Notes: generated from the sequence alone by a model not told the origin. A stretch of 64,000 nt of DNA from Auanema rhodensis (GCA_964057225.1 OZ059900.1:14957638-15021637); one strand, 5' to 3'. Positions 22,877 through 34,703 are shown, counted from the first letter of the stretch. Translations and numbers: made by a program.

Positions 22877-23242
22877 TTGAATTTGCACTTAGAAACTTTC
22901 ATTAAGAGTGTGAGTTTGAATTATAGTAGAAAAATGAAACACTGTCTCTAACATATCTTGATTTATGGCCTACTTTACTCAAAGAGCTAATTGAAGTTTG
23001 GTGTTAGAATGAACAATTGATTAACGCTGACGTTTCAATTTTTTTCATCGTAATTGAGATAGAACATTTAAATTAAATGGAAATGTTTAAAAATTTAGAA
23101 AAAATCACAAGCTCAAATCACTTTTGAAAAAACAGAAAGTTTAAAACAACCTTTTTTCTAATAATTATCTTTTTTATCCGACTTTTGTAAAAAAACAAAA
23201 ATAGCATAACATTCAATAACGATGAATCAGAACAATAACATT

Positions 23243-23314
23243 CTCCCCGGCCGGGAATTGAACCCGGGTCTCGCATGTGACAGACGCGGATACTCACCAC
23301 TATACTACCGAGGA
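23243..23314 (-). tRNA. tRNA-Asp-GTC: tRNA-Asp(GTC), copy 53, terminator broken
   Basis: Class F; consensus body. The proximal T-run reads TTATT instead of TTTTT, so a transcript would probably run on to the T-rich stretch about 40 bases further. Confidence 0.9.
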
Positions 23315-23680
23315 TTGAATTTGCACTTAGAAACTTTCATTAAGAGTGTGAGTTTGAATTATAGTAGAAAAATGAAACACTGTCTCTAACATATCTTGAT
23401 TTATGGCCTACTTTACTCAAAGAGCTAATTGAAGTTTGGTGTTAAAATGAACAATTGATTAACGCTGACGTTTCAATTTTTTTCATCGTAATTGAGATAG
23501 AACATTTAAATTAAATGGAAGTGTTTAAAAATTTAGAAAAAATCACAAGCTCAAATCACTTTTGAAAAAACAGAAAGTTTAAAACAACCTTTTTTCTAAT
23601 AATTATCTTTTTAATTCGACTTTTGGAAGAAAACAAAAATAGCATAACATTCAATAACGATGAATCAGAACAAAAACATT

Positions 23681-23752
23681 CTCCCCGGCCGGGAATTGAA
23701 CCCGGGTCTCGCATGTGACAGACGCGGATACTCACCACTATACTACCGAGGA
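23681..23752 (-). tRNA. tRNA-Asp-GTC: tRNA-Asp(GTC), copy 54
   Basis: Class S with ggaagtgttt; consensus body. Confidence 0.93.
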
Positions 23753-24118
23753 TTGAATTTGCACTTAGAAACTTTCATGAAGAGTGTGAGTTTGAATTAT
23801 AGTAGAAAAATGAAACACTGTCTCTAACATATCTTGATTTATGGCCTACTTTACTCAAAGAGCTAATTGAAGTTTGGTGTTAGAATGAACAATTGATTAA
23901 CGCTGACGTTCCATTTTTTTTCATCGTAATTGAGATAGAACATTTAAATTAAATGGAAATGTTTAAAAATTTAGAAAAAATCACAAGCTCAAATCACTTT
24001 TGAAAAAACAGAAAGTTTAAAACAACCTTTTTTCTAATAATTATCTTTTTTATCCGACTTTTGTAAAAAAACAAAAATAGCATAACATTCAATAACGATG
24101 AATCAGAACAAAAACATT

Positions 24119-24190
24119 CTCCCCGGCCGGGAATTGAACCCGGGTCTCGCATGTGACAGACGCGGATACTCACCACTATACTACCGAGGA
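24119..24190 (-). tRNA. tRNA-Asp-GTC: tRNA-Asp(GTC), copy 55
   Basis: Class F with gttccatttt; another mixed-marker unit. Consensus body. Confidence 0.93.
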
Positions 24191-24556
24191 TTGAATTTGC
24201 ACTTAGAAACTTTCATTCAGAGTGTGAGTTCGAATTATAGTAGAAAAATGAAACACTGTCTCTAACATATCTTGATTTATGGCCTACTTTACTCAAAGAG
24301 CTAATGGAAGTTTGGTGTTAGAATGAACAATTGATTAACGCTGACGTTTCAATTTTTTTTATCGTAATTGAGATAGAACATTTAAATTAAATGGAAAAGT
24401 TTAAAAATTTAGAAAAAATCACAAGCTCAAATCACTTTTGGAAAAACAGAAAGTTTAAAACAACCTTTTTTCTAATAATTATCTTTTTTATCCGACTTTT
24501 GTAAAAAAACAAAAATAGCATAACATTCAATAACGATGAATCAGAACGAAAACATT

Positions 24557-24628
24557 CTCCCCGGCCGGGAATTGAACCCGGGTCTCGCATGTGACAGACG
24601 CGGATACTCTCCACTATACTACCGAGGA
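24557..24628 (-). tRNA. tRNA-Asp-GTC: tRNA-Asp(GTC), copy 56, D-loop variant
   Basis: Class F, 4-T terminator. Position 24610 changes T20 of the D-loop to A, a variable position and probably neutral. Confidence 0.9.
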
Positions 24629-24994
24629 TTGAATTTGCACTTAGAAACTTTCATTAAGAGTGTGAGTTTGAATTATAGTAGAAAAATGAAACACTGTCTC
24701 TAACATATCTTGATTTATGGCCTACTTTACTCAAAGAGCTAATTGAAGTTTGGTGTTAGAATGAACAATTGATTAACGCTGACGTTTCAATTTTTTTCAT
24801 CGTAATTGAGATAGAACATTTAAATTAAATGGAAATGTTTAAAAATTTAGAAAAAATCACAAGCTCAAATCACTTTTGAAAAAACAGAAAGTTTAAAACA
24901 ACCTTTTTTCTAATAATTATCTTTTTTATCCGACTTTTGTAAAAAAACAAAAATAGCATAACATTCAATAACGATGAATCAGAACAAAAACATT

Positions 24995-25066
24995 ATCCCC
25001 GGCCGGGAATTGAACCCGGGTCTCGCATGTGACAGACGCGGATACTCACCACTATACTACCGAGGA
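24995..25066 (-). tRNA. tRNA-Asp-GTC: tRNA-Asp(GTC), copy 57, discriminator G73 to T
   Basis: Class F. Position 24995 changes the last base from G to T. G73 is a major recognition base for aspartyl-tRNA synthetase, so charging should suffer. The rest of the body is consensus. Confidence 0.88.
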
Positions 25067-25432
25067 TTGAATTTGCACTTAGAAACTTTCATTAAGAGTG
25101 TGAGTTTGAATTATAGTAGAAAAATGAAACACTGTCTCTAACATATCTTGATTTATGGCCTACTTTACTCAAAGAGCTAATTGAAGTTTGGTGTTAAAAT
25201 GAACAATTGATTAACGCTGACGTTTCAATTTTTTTCATCGTAATTGAGATAGAACATTTAAATTAAATGGAAGTGTTTAAAAATTTAGAAAAAATCACAA
25301 GCTCAAATCACTTTTGAAAAAACAGAAAGTTTAAAACAACCTTTTTTCTAATAATTATCTTTTTAATTCGACTTTTGGAAGAAAACAAAAATAGCATAAC
25401 ATTCAATAACGATGAATCAGAACAAAAACATT

Positions 25433-25504
25433 CTCCCCGGCCGGGAATTGAACCCGGGTCTCGCATGTGACAGACGCGGATACTCACCACTATACTACCG
25501 AGGA
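25433..25504 (-). tRNA. tRNA-Asp-GTC: tRNA-Asp(GTC), copy 58
   Basis: Class S with ggaagtgttt; consensus body. Confidence 0.93.
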
Positions 25505-25870
25505 TTGAATTTGCACTTAGAAACTTTCATTAAGAGTGTGAGTTTGAATTATAGTAGAAAAATGAAACACTGTCTCTAACATATCTTGATTTATGGCCTA
25601 CTTTACTCAAAGAGCTAATTGAAGTTTGGTGTTAGAATGAACAATTGATTAACGCTGACGTTCCATTTTTTTTCATCGTAATTGAGATAGAACATTTAAA
25701 TTAAATGGAAATGTTTAAAAATTTAGAAAAAATCACAAGCTCAAATCACTTTTGAAAAAACAGAAAGTTTAAAACAACCTTTTTTCTAATAATTATCTTT
25801 TTAATTCGACTTTTGGAAGAAAACAAAAATAGCATAACATTCAATAACGATGAATCAGAACAAAAACATT

Positions 25871-25942
25871 CTCCCCGGCCGGGAATTGAACCCGGGTCTC
25901 GCATGTGACAGACGCGGATACTCACCACTATACTACCGAGGA
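25871..25942 (-). tRNA. tRNA-Asp-GTC: tRNA-Asp(GTC), copy 59
   Basis: Class S with gttccatttt; consensus body. Confidence 0.93.
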
Positions 25943-26308
25943 TTGAATTTGCACTTAGAAACTTTCATTAAGAGTGTGAGTTTGAATTATAGTAGAAAAA
26001 TGAAACACTGTCTCTAACATATCTTGATTTATGGCCTACTTTACTCAAAGAGCTAATGGAAGTTTGGTGTTAGAATGAACAATTGATTAACGCTGACGTT
26101 TCAATTTTTTTTATCGTAATTGAGATAGAACATTTAAATTAAATGGAAAAGTTTAAAAATTTAGAAAAAATCACAAGCTCAAATCACTTTTGGAAAAACA
26201 GAAAGTTTAAAACAACCTTTTTTCTAATAATTATCTTTTTTATCCGACTTTTGTAAAAAAACAAAAATAGCATAACATTCAATAACGATGAATCAGAACG
26301 AAAACATT

Positions 26309-26380
26309 CTCCCCGGCCGGGAATTGAACCCGGGTCTCGCATGTGACAGACGCGGATACTCACCACTATACTACCGAGGA
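26309..26380 (-). tRNA. tRNA-Asp-GTC: tRNA-Asp(GTC), copy 60
   Basis: Class F, 4-T terminator. Shares the spacer change tttttttatcg with copy 56. Confidence 0.92.
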
Positions 26381-26746
26381 TTGAATTTGCACTTAGAAAC
26401 TTTCATTAAGAGTGTGAGTTTGAATTATAGTAGAAAAATGAAACACTGTCTCTAACATATCTTGATTTATGGCCTACTTTACTCAAAGAGCTAATTGAAG
26501 TTTGGTGTTAGAATGAACAATTGATTAACGCTGACGTTTCAATTTTTTTCATCGTAATTGAGATAGAACATTTAAATTAAATGGAAATGTTTAAAAATTT
26601 AGAAAAAATCACAAGCTCAAATCACTTTTGAAAAAACAGAAAGTTTAAAACAACCTTTTTTCTAATAATTATCTTTTTTATCCGACTTTTGTAAAAAAAC
26701 AAAAATAGCATAACATTCAATAACGATGAATCAGAACAAAAACATT

Positions 26747-26818
26747 CTCCCCGGCCGGGAATTGAACCCGGGTCTCGCATGTGACAGACGCGGATACTCA
26801 CCACTATACTACCGAGGA
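26747..26818 (-). tRNA. tRNA-Asp-GTC: tRNA-Asp(GTC), copy 61
   Basis: Class F; consensus body. Confidence 0.93.
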
Positions 26819-27184
26819 TTGAATTTGCACTTAGAAACTTTCATTCAGAGTGTGAGTTCGAATTATAGTAGAAAAATGAAACACTGTCTCTAACATATCT
26901 TGATTTATGGCCTACTTTACTCAAAGAGCTAATTGAAGTTTGGTGTTAGAATGAACAATTGATTAACGCTGACGTTTCAATTTTTTTCATCGTAATTGAG
27001 ATAGAACATTTAAATTAAATGGAAATGTTTAAAAATTTAGAAAAAATCACAAGCTCAAATCACTTTTGAAAAAACAGAAAGTTTAAAACAACCTTCTTTC
27101 TAATAATTATCTTTTTAATTCGACTTTTGGAAGAAAACAAAAATAGCATAACATTCAATAACGATGAATCAGAACAAAAACATT

Positions 27185-27256
27185 CTCCCCGGCCGGGAAT
27201 TGAACCCGGGTCTCGCATGTGACAGACGCGGATACTCACCACTATACTACCGAGGA
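27185..27256 (-). tRNA. tRNA-Asp-GTC: tRNA-Asp(GTC), copy 62
   Basis: Class S with cttctttcta; consensus body. Confidence 0.93.
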
Positions 27257-27622
27257 TTGAATTTGCACTTAGAAACTTTCATTCAGAGTGTGAGTTCGAA
27301 TTATAGTAGAAAAATGAAACACTGTCTCTAACATATCTTGATTTATGGCCTACTTTACTCAAAGAGCTAATTGAAGTTTGGTGTTAAAATGAACAATTGA
27401 TTAACGCTGACGTTTCAATTTTTTTCATCGTAATTGAGATAGAACATTTAAATTAAATGGAAATGTTTAAAAATTTAGAAAAAATCACAAGCTCAAATCA
27501 CTTTTGAAAAAACAGAAAGTTTAAAACAACCTTCTTTCTAATAATTATCTTTTTAATTCGACTTTTGGAAGAAAACAAAAATAGCATAACATTCAATAAC
27601 GATGAATCAGAACAAAAACATT

Positions 27623-27694
27623 CTCCCCGGCCGGGAATTGAACCCGGGTCTTGCATGTGACAGACGCGGATACTCACCACTATACTACCGAGGA
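27623..27694 (-). tRNA. tRNA-Asp-GTC: tRNA-Asp(GTC), copy 63, G43A
   Basis: Class S. Position 27652 turns the top anticodon-stem pair C27-G43 into a C-A mismatch. Shared with copy 70. Confidence 0.85.
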
Positions 27695-28060
27695 TTGAAT
27701 TTGCACTTAGAAACTTTCATTAAGAGTGTGAGTTTGAATTATAGTAGAAAAATGAAACACTGTCTCTAACATATCTTGATTTATGGCCTACTTTACTCAA
27801 AGAGCTAATTGAAGTTTGGTGTTAAAATGAACAATTGATTAACGCTGACGTTTCAATTTTTTTCATCGTAATTGAGATAGAACATTTAAATTAAATGGAA
27901 GTGTTTAAAAATTTAGAAAAAATCACAAGCTCAAATCACTTTTGAAAAAACAGAAAGTTTAAAACAACCTTTTTTCTAATAATTATCTTTTTAATTCGAC
28001 TTTTGGAAGAAAACAAAAATAGCATAACATTCAATAACGATGAATCAGAACAAAAACATT

Positions 28061-28132
28061 CTCCCCGGCCGGGAATTGAACCCGGGTCTCGCATGTGACA
28101 GACGCGGATACTCACCACTATACTACCGAGGA
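28061..28132 (-). tRNA. tRNA-Asp-GTC: tRNA-Asp(GTC), copy 64
   Basis: Class S with ggaagtgttt; consensus body. Confidence 0.93.
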
Positions 28133-28498
28133 TTGAATTTGCACTTAGAAACTTTCATTCAGAGTGTGAGTTTGAATTATAGTAGAAAAATGAAACACTG
28201 TCTCTAACATATCTTGATTTATGGCCTACTTTACTCAAAGAGCTAATTGAAGTTTGGTGTTAGAATGAACAATTGATTAACGCTGACGTTTCAATTTTTT
28301 TCATCGTAATTGAGATAGAACATTTAAATTAAATGGAAATGTTTAAAAATTTAGAAAAAATCACAAGCTCAAATCACTTTTGAAAAAACAGAAAGTTTAA
28401 AACAACCTTTTTTCTAATAATTATCTTTTTTATCCGACTTTTGTAAAAAAACAAAAATAGCATAACATTCAATAACGATGAATCAGAACGAAAACATT

Positions 28499-28570
28499 CT
28501 CCCCGGCCGGGAATTGAACCTGGGTCTCGCATGTGACAGACGCGGATACTCACCACTATACTACCGAGGA
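28499..28570 (-). tRNA. tRNA-Asp-GTC: tRNA-Asp(GTC), copy 65, T-stem G51A
   Basis: Class F, 4-T terminator. Position 28521 makes an A-C mismatch in the middle of the T-stem. Shared with copy 72. Confidence 0.83.
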
Positions 28571-28936
28571 TTGAATTTGCACTTAGAAACTTTCATTAAG
28601 AGTGTGAGTTTGAATTATAGTAGAAAAATGAAACACTGTCTCTAACATATCTTGATTTATGGCCTACTTTACTCAAAGAGCTAATTGAAGTTTGGTGTTA
28701 GAATGAACAATTGATTAACGCTGACGTTTCAATTTTTTTCATCGTAATTGAGATAGAACATTTAAATTAAATGGAAATGTTTAAAAATTTAGAAAAAATC
28801 ACAAGCTCAAATCACTTTTGAAAAAACAGAAAGTTTAAAACAACCTTTTTTCTAATAATTATCTTTTTTATCCGACTTTTGTAAAAAAACAAAAATAGCA
28901 TAACATTCAATAACGATGAATCAGAACAAAAACATT

Positions 28937-29008
28937 CTCCCCGGCCGGGAATTGAACCCGGGTCTCGCATGTGACAGACGCGGATACTCACCACTATACT
29001 ACCGAGGA
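28937..29008 (-). tRNA. tRNA-Asp-GTC: tRNA-Asp(GTC), copy 66
   Basis: Class F; consensus body. Confidence 0.93.
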
Positions 29009-29374
29009 TTGAATTTGCACTTAGAAACTTTCATTCAGAGTGTGAGTTCGAATTATAGTAGAAAAATGAAACACTGTCTCTAACATATCTTGATTTATGG
29101 CCTACTTTACTCAAAGAGCTAATTGAAGTTTGGTGTTAAAATGAACAATTGATTAACGCTGACGTTTCAATTTTTTTCATCGTAATTGAGATAGAACATT
29201 TAAATTAAATGGAAATGTTTAAAAATTTAGAAAAAATCACAAGCTCAAATCACTTTTGAAAAAACAGAAAGTTTAAAACAACCTTCTTTCTAATAATTAT
29301 CTTTTTAATTCGACTTTTGGAAGAAAACAAAAATAGCATAACATTCAATAACGATGAATCAGAACAAAAACATT

Positions 29375-29446
29375 CTCCCCGGCCGGGAATTGAACCCGGG
29401 TCTCGCATGTGACAGACGCGGAAACTCACCACTATACTACCGAGGA
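29375..29446 (-). tRNA. tRNA-Asp-GTC: tRNA-Asp(GTC), copy 67, A24T
   Basis: Class S. Position 29423 breaks the U11-A24 pair of the D-stem. Shared with copy 73. Confidence 0.83.
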
Positions 29447-29812
29447 TTGAATTTGCACTTAGAAACTTTCATTCAGAGTGTGAGTTCGAATTATAGTAGA
29501 AAAATGAAACACTGTCTCTAACATATCTTGATTTATGGCCTACTTTACTCAAAGAGCTAATTGAAGTTTGGTGTTAAAATGAACAATTGATTAACGCTGA
29601 CGTTTCAATTTTTTTCATCGTAATTGAGATAGAACATTTAAATTAAATGGAAATGTTTAAAAATTTAGAAAAAATCACAAGCTCAAATCACTTTTGAAAA
29701 AACAGAAAGTTTAAAACAACCTTTTTTCTAATAATTATCTTTTTTATCCGACTTTTGTAAAAAAACAAAAATAGCATAACATTCAATAACGATGAATCAG
29801 AACAAAAACATT

Positions 29813-29884
29813 CTCCCCGGCCGGGAATTGAACCCGGGTCTCGCATGTGACAGACGCGGATACTCACCACTATACTACCGAGGA
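29813..29884 (-). tRNA. tRNA-Asp-GTC: tRNA-Asp(GTC), copy 68
   Basis: Class F; consensus body. Confidence 0.93.
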
Positions 29885-30250
29885 TTGAATTTGCACTTAG
29901 AAACTTTCATTAAGAGTGTGAGTTTGAATTATAGTAGAAAAATGAAACACTGTCTCTAACATATCTTGATTTATGGCCTACTTTACTCAAAGAGCTAATT
30001 GAAGTTTGGTGTTAAAATGAACAATTGATTAACGCTGACGTTTCAATTTTTTTCATCGTAATTGAGATAGAACATTTAAATTAAATGGAAGTGTTTAAAA
30101 ATTTAGAAAAAATCACAAGCTCAAATCACTTTTGAAAAAACAGAAAGTTTAAAACAACCTTTTTTCTAATAATTATCTTTTTAATTCGACTTTTGGAAGA
30201 AAACAAAAATAGCATAACATTCAATAACGATGAATCAGAACAAAAACATT

Positions 30251-30322
30251 CTCCCCGGCCGGGAATTGAACCCGGGTCTCGCATGTGACAGACGCGGATA
30301 TTCACCACTATACTACCGAGGA
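30251..30322 (-). tRNA. tRNA-Asp-GTC: tRNA-Asp(GTC), copy 69, G22A
   Basis: Class S. Position 30301 replaces the U13-G22 wobble by a U-A pair, so the stem is not weakened. Private to this copy. Confidence 0.88.
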
Positions 30323-30688
30323 TTGAATTTGCACTTAGAAACTTTCATTCAGAGTGTGAGTTCGAATTATAGTAGAAAAATGAAACACTGTCTCTAACAT
30401 ATCTTGATTTATGGCCTACTTTACTCAAAGAGCTAATTGAAGTTTGGTGTTAAAATGAACAATTGATTAACGCTGACGTTTCAATTTTTTTCATCGTAAT
30501 TGAGATAGAACATTTAAATTAAATGGAAATGTTTAAAAATTTAGAAAAAATCACAAGCTCAAATCACTTTTGAAAAAACAGAAAGTTTAAAACAACCTTT
30601 TTTCTAATAATTATCTTTTTTATCCGACTTTTGTAAAAAAACAAAAATAGCATAACATTCAATAACGATGAATCAGAACAAAAACATT

Positions 30689-30760
30689 CTCCCCGGCCGG
30701 GAATTGAACCCGGGTCTTGCATGTGACAGACGCGGATACTCACCACTATACTACCGAGGA
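30689..30760 (-). tRNA. tRNA-Asp-GTC: tRNA-Asp(GTC), copy 70, G43A
   Basis: Class F spacer, but the same stem mismatch as copy 63 (position 30718), although copy 63 sits in an S unit. Confidence 0.85.
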
Positions 30761-31126
30761 TTGAATTTGCACTTAGAAACTTTCATTAAGAGTGTGAGTT
30801 TGAATTATAGTAGAAAAATGAAACACTGTCTCTAACATATCTTGATTTATGGCCTACTTTACTCAAAGAGCTAATTGAAGTTTGGTGTTAAAATGAACAA
30901 TTGATTAACGCTGACGTTTCAATTTTTTTCATCGTAATTGAGATAGAACATTTAAATTAAATGGAAGTGTTTAAAAATTTAGAAAAAATCACAAGCTCAA
31001 ATCACTTTTGAAAAAACAGAAAGTTTAAAACAACCTTTTTTCTAATAATTATCTTTTTAATTCGACTTTTGGAAGAAAACAAAAATAGCATAACATTCAA
31101 TAACGATGAATCAGAACAAAAACATT

Positions 31127-31198
31127 CTCCCCGGCCGGGAATTGAACCCGGGTCTCGCATGTGACAGACGCGGATACTCACCACTATACTACCGAGGA
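31127..31198 (-). tRNA. tRNA-Asp-GTC: tRNA-Asp(GTC), copy 71
   Basis: Class S with ggaagtgttt; consensus body. Confidence 0.93.
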
Positions 31199-31564
31199 TT
31201 GAATTTGCACTTAGAAACTTTCATTCAGAGTGTGAGTTTGAATTATAGTAGAAAAATGAAACACTGTCTCTAACATATCTTGATTTATGGCCTACTTTAC
31301 TCAAAGAGCTAATTGAAGTTTGGTGTTAGAATGAACAATTGATTAACGCTGACGTTTCAATTTTTTTCATCGTAATTGAGATAGAACATTTAAATTAAAT
31401 GGAAATGTTTAAAAATTTAGAAAAAATCACAAGCTCAAATCACTTTTGAAAAAACAGAAAGTTTAAAACAACCTTTTTTCTAATAATTATCTTTTTTATC
31501 CGACTTTTGTAAAAAAACAAAAATAGCATAACATTCAATAACGATGAATCAGAACGAAAACATT

Positions 31565-31636
31565 CTCCCCGGCCGGGAATTGAACCTGGGTCTCGCATGT
31601 GACAGACGCGGATACTCACCACTATACTACCGAGGA
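31565..31636 (-). tRNA. tRNA-Asp-GTC: tRNA-Asp(GTC), copy 72, T-stem G51A
   Basis: Class F, 4-T terminator; position 31587. Duplicate of copy 65. Confidence 0.83.
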
Positions 31637-32002
31637 TTGAATTTGCACTTAGAAACTTTCATTCAGAGTGTGAGTTCGAATTATAGTAGAAAAATGAAAC
31701 ACTGTCTCTAACATATCTTGATTTATGGCCTACTTTACTCAAAGAGCTAATTGAAGTTTGGTGTTAAAATGAACAATTGATTAACGCTGACGTTTCAATT
31801 TTTTTCATCGTAATTGAGATAGAACATTTAAATTAAATGGAAATGTTTAAAAATTTAGAAAAAATCACAAGCTCAAATCACTTTTGAAAAAACAGAAAGT
31901 TTAAAACAACCTTCTTTCTAATAATTATCTTTTTAATTCGACTTTTGGAAGAAAACAAAAATAGCATAACATTCAATAACGATGAATCAGAACAAAAACA
32001 TT

Positions 32003-32074
32003 CTCCCCGGCCGGGAATTGAACCCGGGTCTCGCATGTGACAGACGCGGAAACTCACCACTATACTACCGAGGA
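32003..32074 (-). tRNA. tRNA-Asp-GTC: tRNA-Asp(GTC), copy 73, A24T
   Basis: Class S; position 32051. Duplicate of copy 67. Confidence 0.83.
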
Positions 32075-32440
32075 TTGAATTTGCACTTAGAAACTTTCAT
32101 TCAGAGTGTGAGTTCGAATTATAGTAGAAAAATGAAACACTGTCTCTAACATATCTTGATTTATGGCCTACTTTACTCAAAGAGCTAATTGAAGTTTGGT
32201 GTTAAAATGAACAATTGATTAACGCTGACGTTTCAATTTTTTTCATCGTAATTGAGATAGAACATTTAAATTAAATGGAAATGTTTAAAAATTTAGAAAA
32301 AATCACAAGCTCAAATCACTTTTGAAAAAACAGAAAGTTTAAAACAACCTTTTTTCTAATAATTATCTTTTTTATCCGACTTTTGTAAAAAAACAAAAAT
32401 AGCATAACATTCAATAACGATGAATCAGAACAAAAACATT

Positions 32441-32512
32441 CTCCCCGGCCGGGAATTGAACCCGGGTCTCGCATGTGACAGACGCGGATACTCACCACTA
32501 TACTACCGAGGA
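32441..32512 (-). tRNA. tRNA-Asp-GTC: tRNA-Asp(GTC), copy 74
   Basis: Class F; consensus body. Confidence 0.93.
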
Positions 32513-32878
32513 TTGAATTTGCACTTAGAAACTTTCATTAAGAGTGTGAGTTTGAATTATAGTAGAAAAATGAAACACTGTCTCTAACATATCTTGATTT
32601 ATGGCCTACTTTACTCAAAGAGCTAATTGAAGTTTGGTGTTAAAATGAACAATTGATTAACGCTGACGTTTCAATTTTTTTCATCGTAATTGAGATAGAA
32701 CATTTAAATTAAATGGAAGTGTTTAAAAATTTAGAAAAAATCACAAGCTCAAATCACTTTTGAAAAAACAGAAAGTTTAAAACAACCTTTTTTCTAATAA
32801 TTATCTTTTTAATTCGACTTTTGGAAGAAAACAAAAATAGCATAACATTCAATAACGATGAATCAGAACAAAAACATT

Positions 32879-32950
32879 CTCCCCGGCCGGGAATTGAACC
32901 CGGGTCTCGCATGTGACAGACGCGGATACTCACCACTATACTACCGAGGA
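32879..32950 (-). tRNA. tRNA-Asp-GTC: tRNA-Asp(GTC), copy 75
   Basis: Class S; consensus body. Confidence 0.93.
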
Positions 32951-33316
32951 TTGAATTTGCACTTAGAAACTTTCATTCAGAGTGTGAGTTCGAATTATAG
33001 TAGAAAAATGAAACACTGTCTCTAACATATCTTGATTTATGGCCTACTTTACTCAAAGAGCTAATTGAAGTTTGGTGTTAAAATGAACAATTGATTAACG
33101 CTGACGTTTCAATTTTTTTCATCGTAATTGAGATAGAACATTTAAATTAAATGGAAATGTTTAAAAATTTAGAAAAAATCACAAGCTCAAATCACTTTTG
33201 AAAAAACAGAATGTTTAAAACAACCTTTTTTCTAATAATTATCTTTTTTATCCGACTTTTGTAAAAAAACAAAAATAGCATAACATTCAATAACGATGAA
33301 TCAGAACAAAAACATT

Positions 33317-33388
33317 CTCCCCGGCCGGGAATTGAACCCGGGTCTCGCATGTGACAGACGCGGATACTCACCACTATACTACCGAGGA
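33317..33388 (-). tRNA. tRNA-Asp-GTC: tRNA-Asp(GTC), copy 76
   Basis: Class F; consensus body. Private spacer change cagaatgttt. Confidence 0.93.
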
Positions 33389-33754
33389 TTGAATTTGCAC
33401 TTAGAAACTTTCATTAAGAGTGTGAGTTTGAATTATAGTAGAAAAATGAAACACTGTCTCTAACATATCTTGATTTATGGCCTACTTTACTCAAAGAGCT
33501 AATTGAAGTTTGGTGTTAAAATGAACAATTGATTAACGCTGACGTTTCAATTTTTTTCATCGTAATTGAGATAGAACATTTAAATTAAATGGAAGTGTTT
33601 GAAAATTTAGAAAAAATCACAAGCTCAAATCACTTTTGAAAAAACAGAAAGTTTAAAACAACCTTTTTTCTAATAATTATCTTTTTAATTCGACTTTTGG
33701 AAGAAAACAAAAATAGCATAACATTCAATAACGATGAATCAGAACAAAAACATT

Positions 33755-33826
33755 CTCCCCGGCCGGGAATTGAACCCGGGTCTCGCATGTGACAGACGCG
33801 GATACTCACCACTATACTACCGAGGA
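33755..33826 (-). tRNA. tRNA-Asp-GTC: tRNA-Asp(GTC), copy 77
   Basis: Class S; consensus body. Confidence 0.93.
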
Positions 33827-34192
33827 TTGAATTTGCACTTAGAAACTTTCATTAAGAGTGTGAGTTTGAATTATAGTAGAAAAATGAAACACTGTCTCTA
33901 ACATATCTTGATTTATGGCCTACTTTACTCAAAGAGCTAATTGAAGTTTGGTGTTAAAATGAACAATTGATTAACGCTGACGTTTCAATTTTTTTCATCG
34001 TAATTGAGATAGAACATTTAAATTAAATGGAAGTGTTTAAAAATTTAGAAAAAATCACAAGCTCAAATCACTTTTGAAAAAACAGAAAGTTTAAAACAAC
34101 CTTTTTTCTAATAATTATCTTTTTAATTCGACTTTTGGAAGAAAACAAAAATAGTATAACATTCAATAACGATGAATCAGAACAAAAACATT

Positions 34193-34264
34193 CTCCCCGG
34201 CCGGGAATTGAACCCGGGTCTCGCATGTGACAGACGCGGATACTCACCACTATACTACCGAGGA
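34193..34264 (-). tRNA. tRNA-Asp-GTC: tRNA-Asp(GTC), copy 78
   Basis: Class S with aatagtataac, shared with copies 95 and 113; consensus body. Confidence 0.93.
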
Positions 34265-34631
34265 TTGAATTTGCACTTAGAAACTTTCACTAAGAGTGTG
34301 AGTTTGAATTATAGTAGAAAAATGAAACACTGTCTCTAACATATCTTGATTTATGGCCTACTTTACTCAAAGAGCTAATTGAAGTTTGGTGTTAGAATGA
34401 ACAATTGATTAACGCTGACGTTTCAATTTTTTTCATCGTAATTGAGATAGAACATTTAAATTAAATGGAAATGTTTAACGACTTAGAAAAAAAACACAAG
34501 CTCAAATCACTTTTGAAAAAACAGAAAGTTTAAAACAACCTTTTTTCTAATAATTATCTTTTTTATCGGACTTTTGGAAGAAAACAAAAATAGCATAACA
34601 TTCAATAACGATGAATCAGAACAAAAACATT

Positions 34632-34703
34632 CTCCCCGGCCGGGAATTGAACCCGGGTCTCGCATGTGACAGACGCGGATACTCACCACTATACTACCGA
34701 GGA
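34632..34703 (-). tRNA. tRNA-Asp-GTC: tRNA-Asp(GTC), copy 79
   Basis: Only class P unit, and the first with the aacgactt tract (439 bp unit). Consensus body. Confidence 0.93.

Larger units (their letters stand above)
27257..32950. repeat. Higher-order repeat: 7-unit block followed by 6-unit relative
   Basis: Copies 63-69 and 70-75 repeat the same order of rare tRNA variants: G43A (63, 70), then T-stem G51A with 4-T terminator (65, 72), then A24T (67, 73). The second block lacks the unit corresponding to copy 66, so the spacing between marker pairs falls from seven units to six. Confidence 0.88.
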
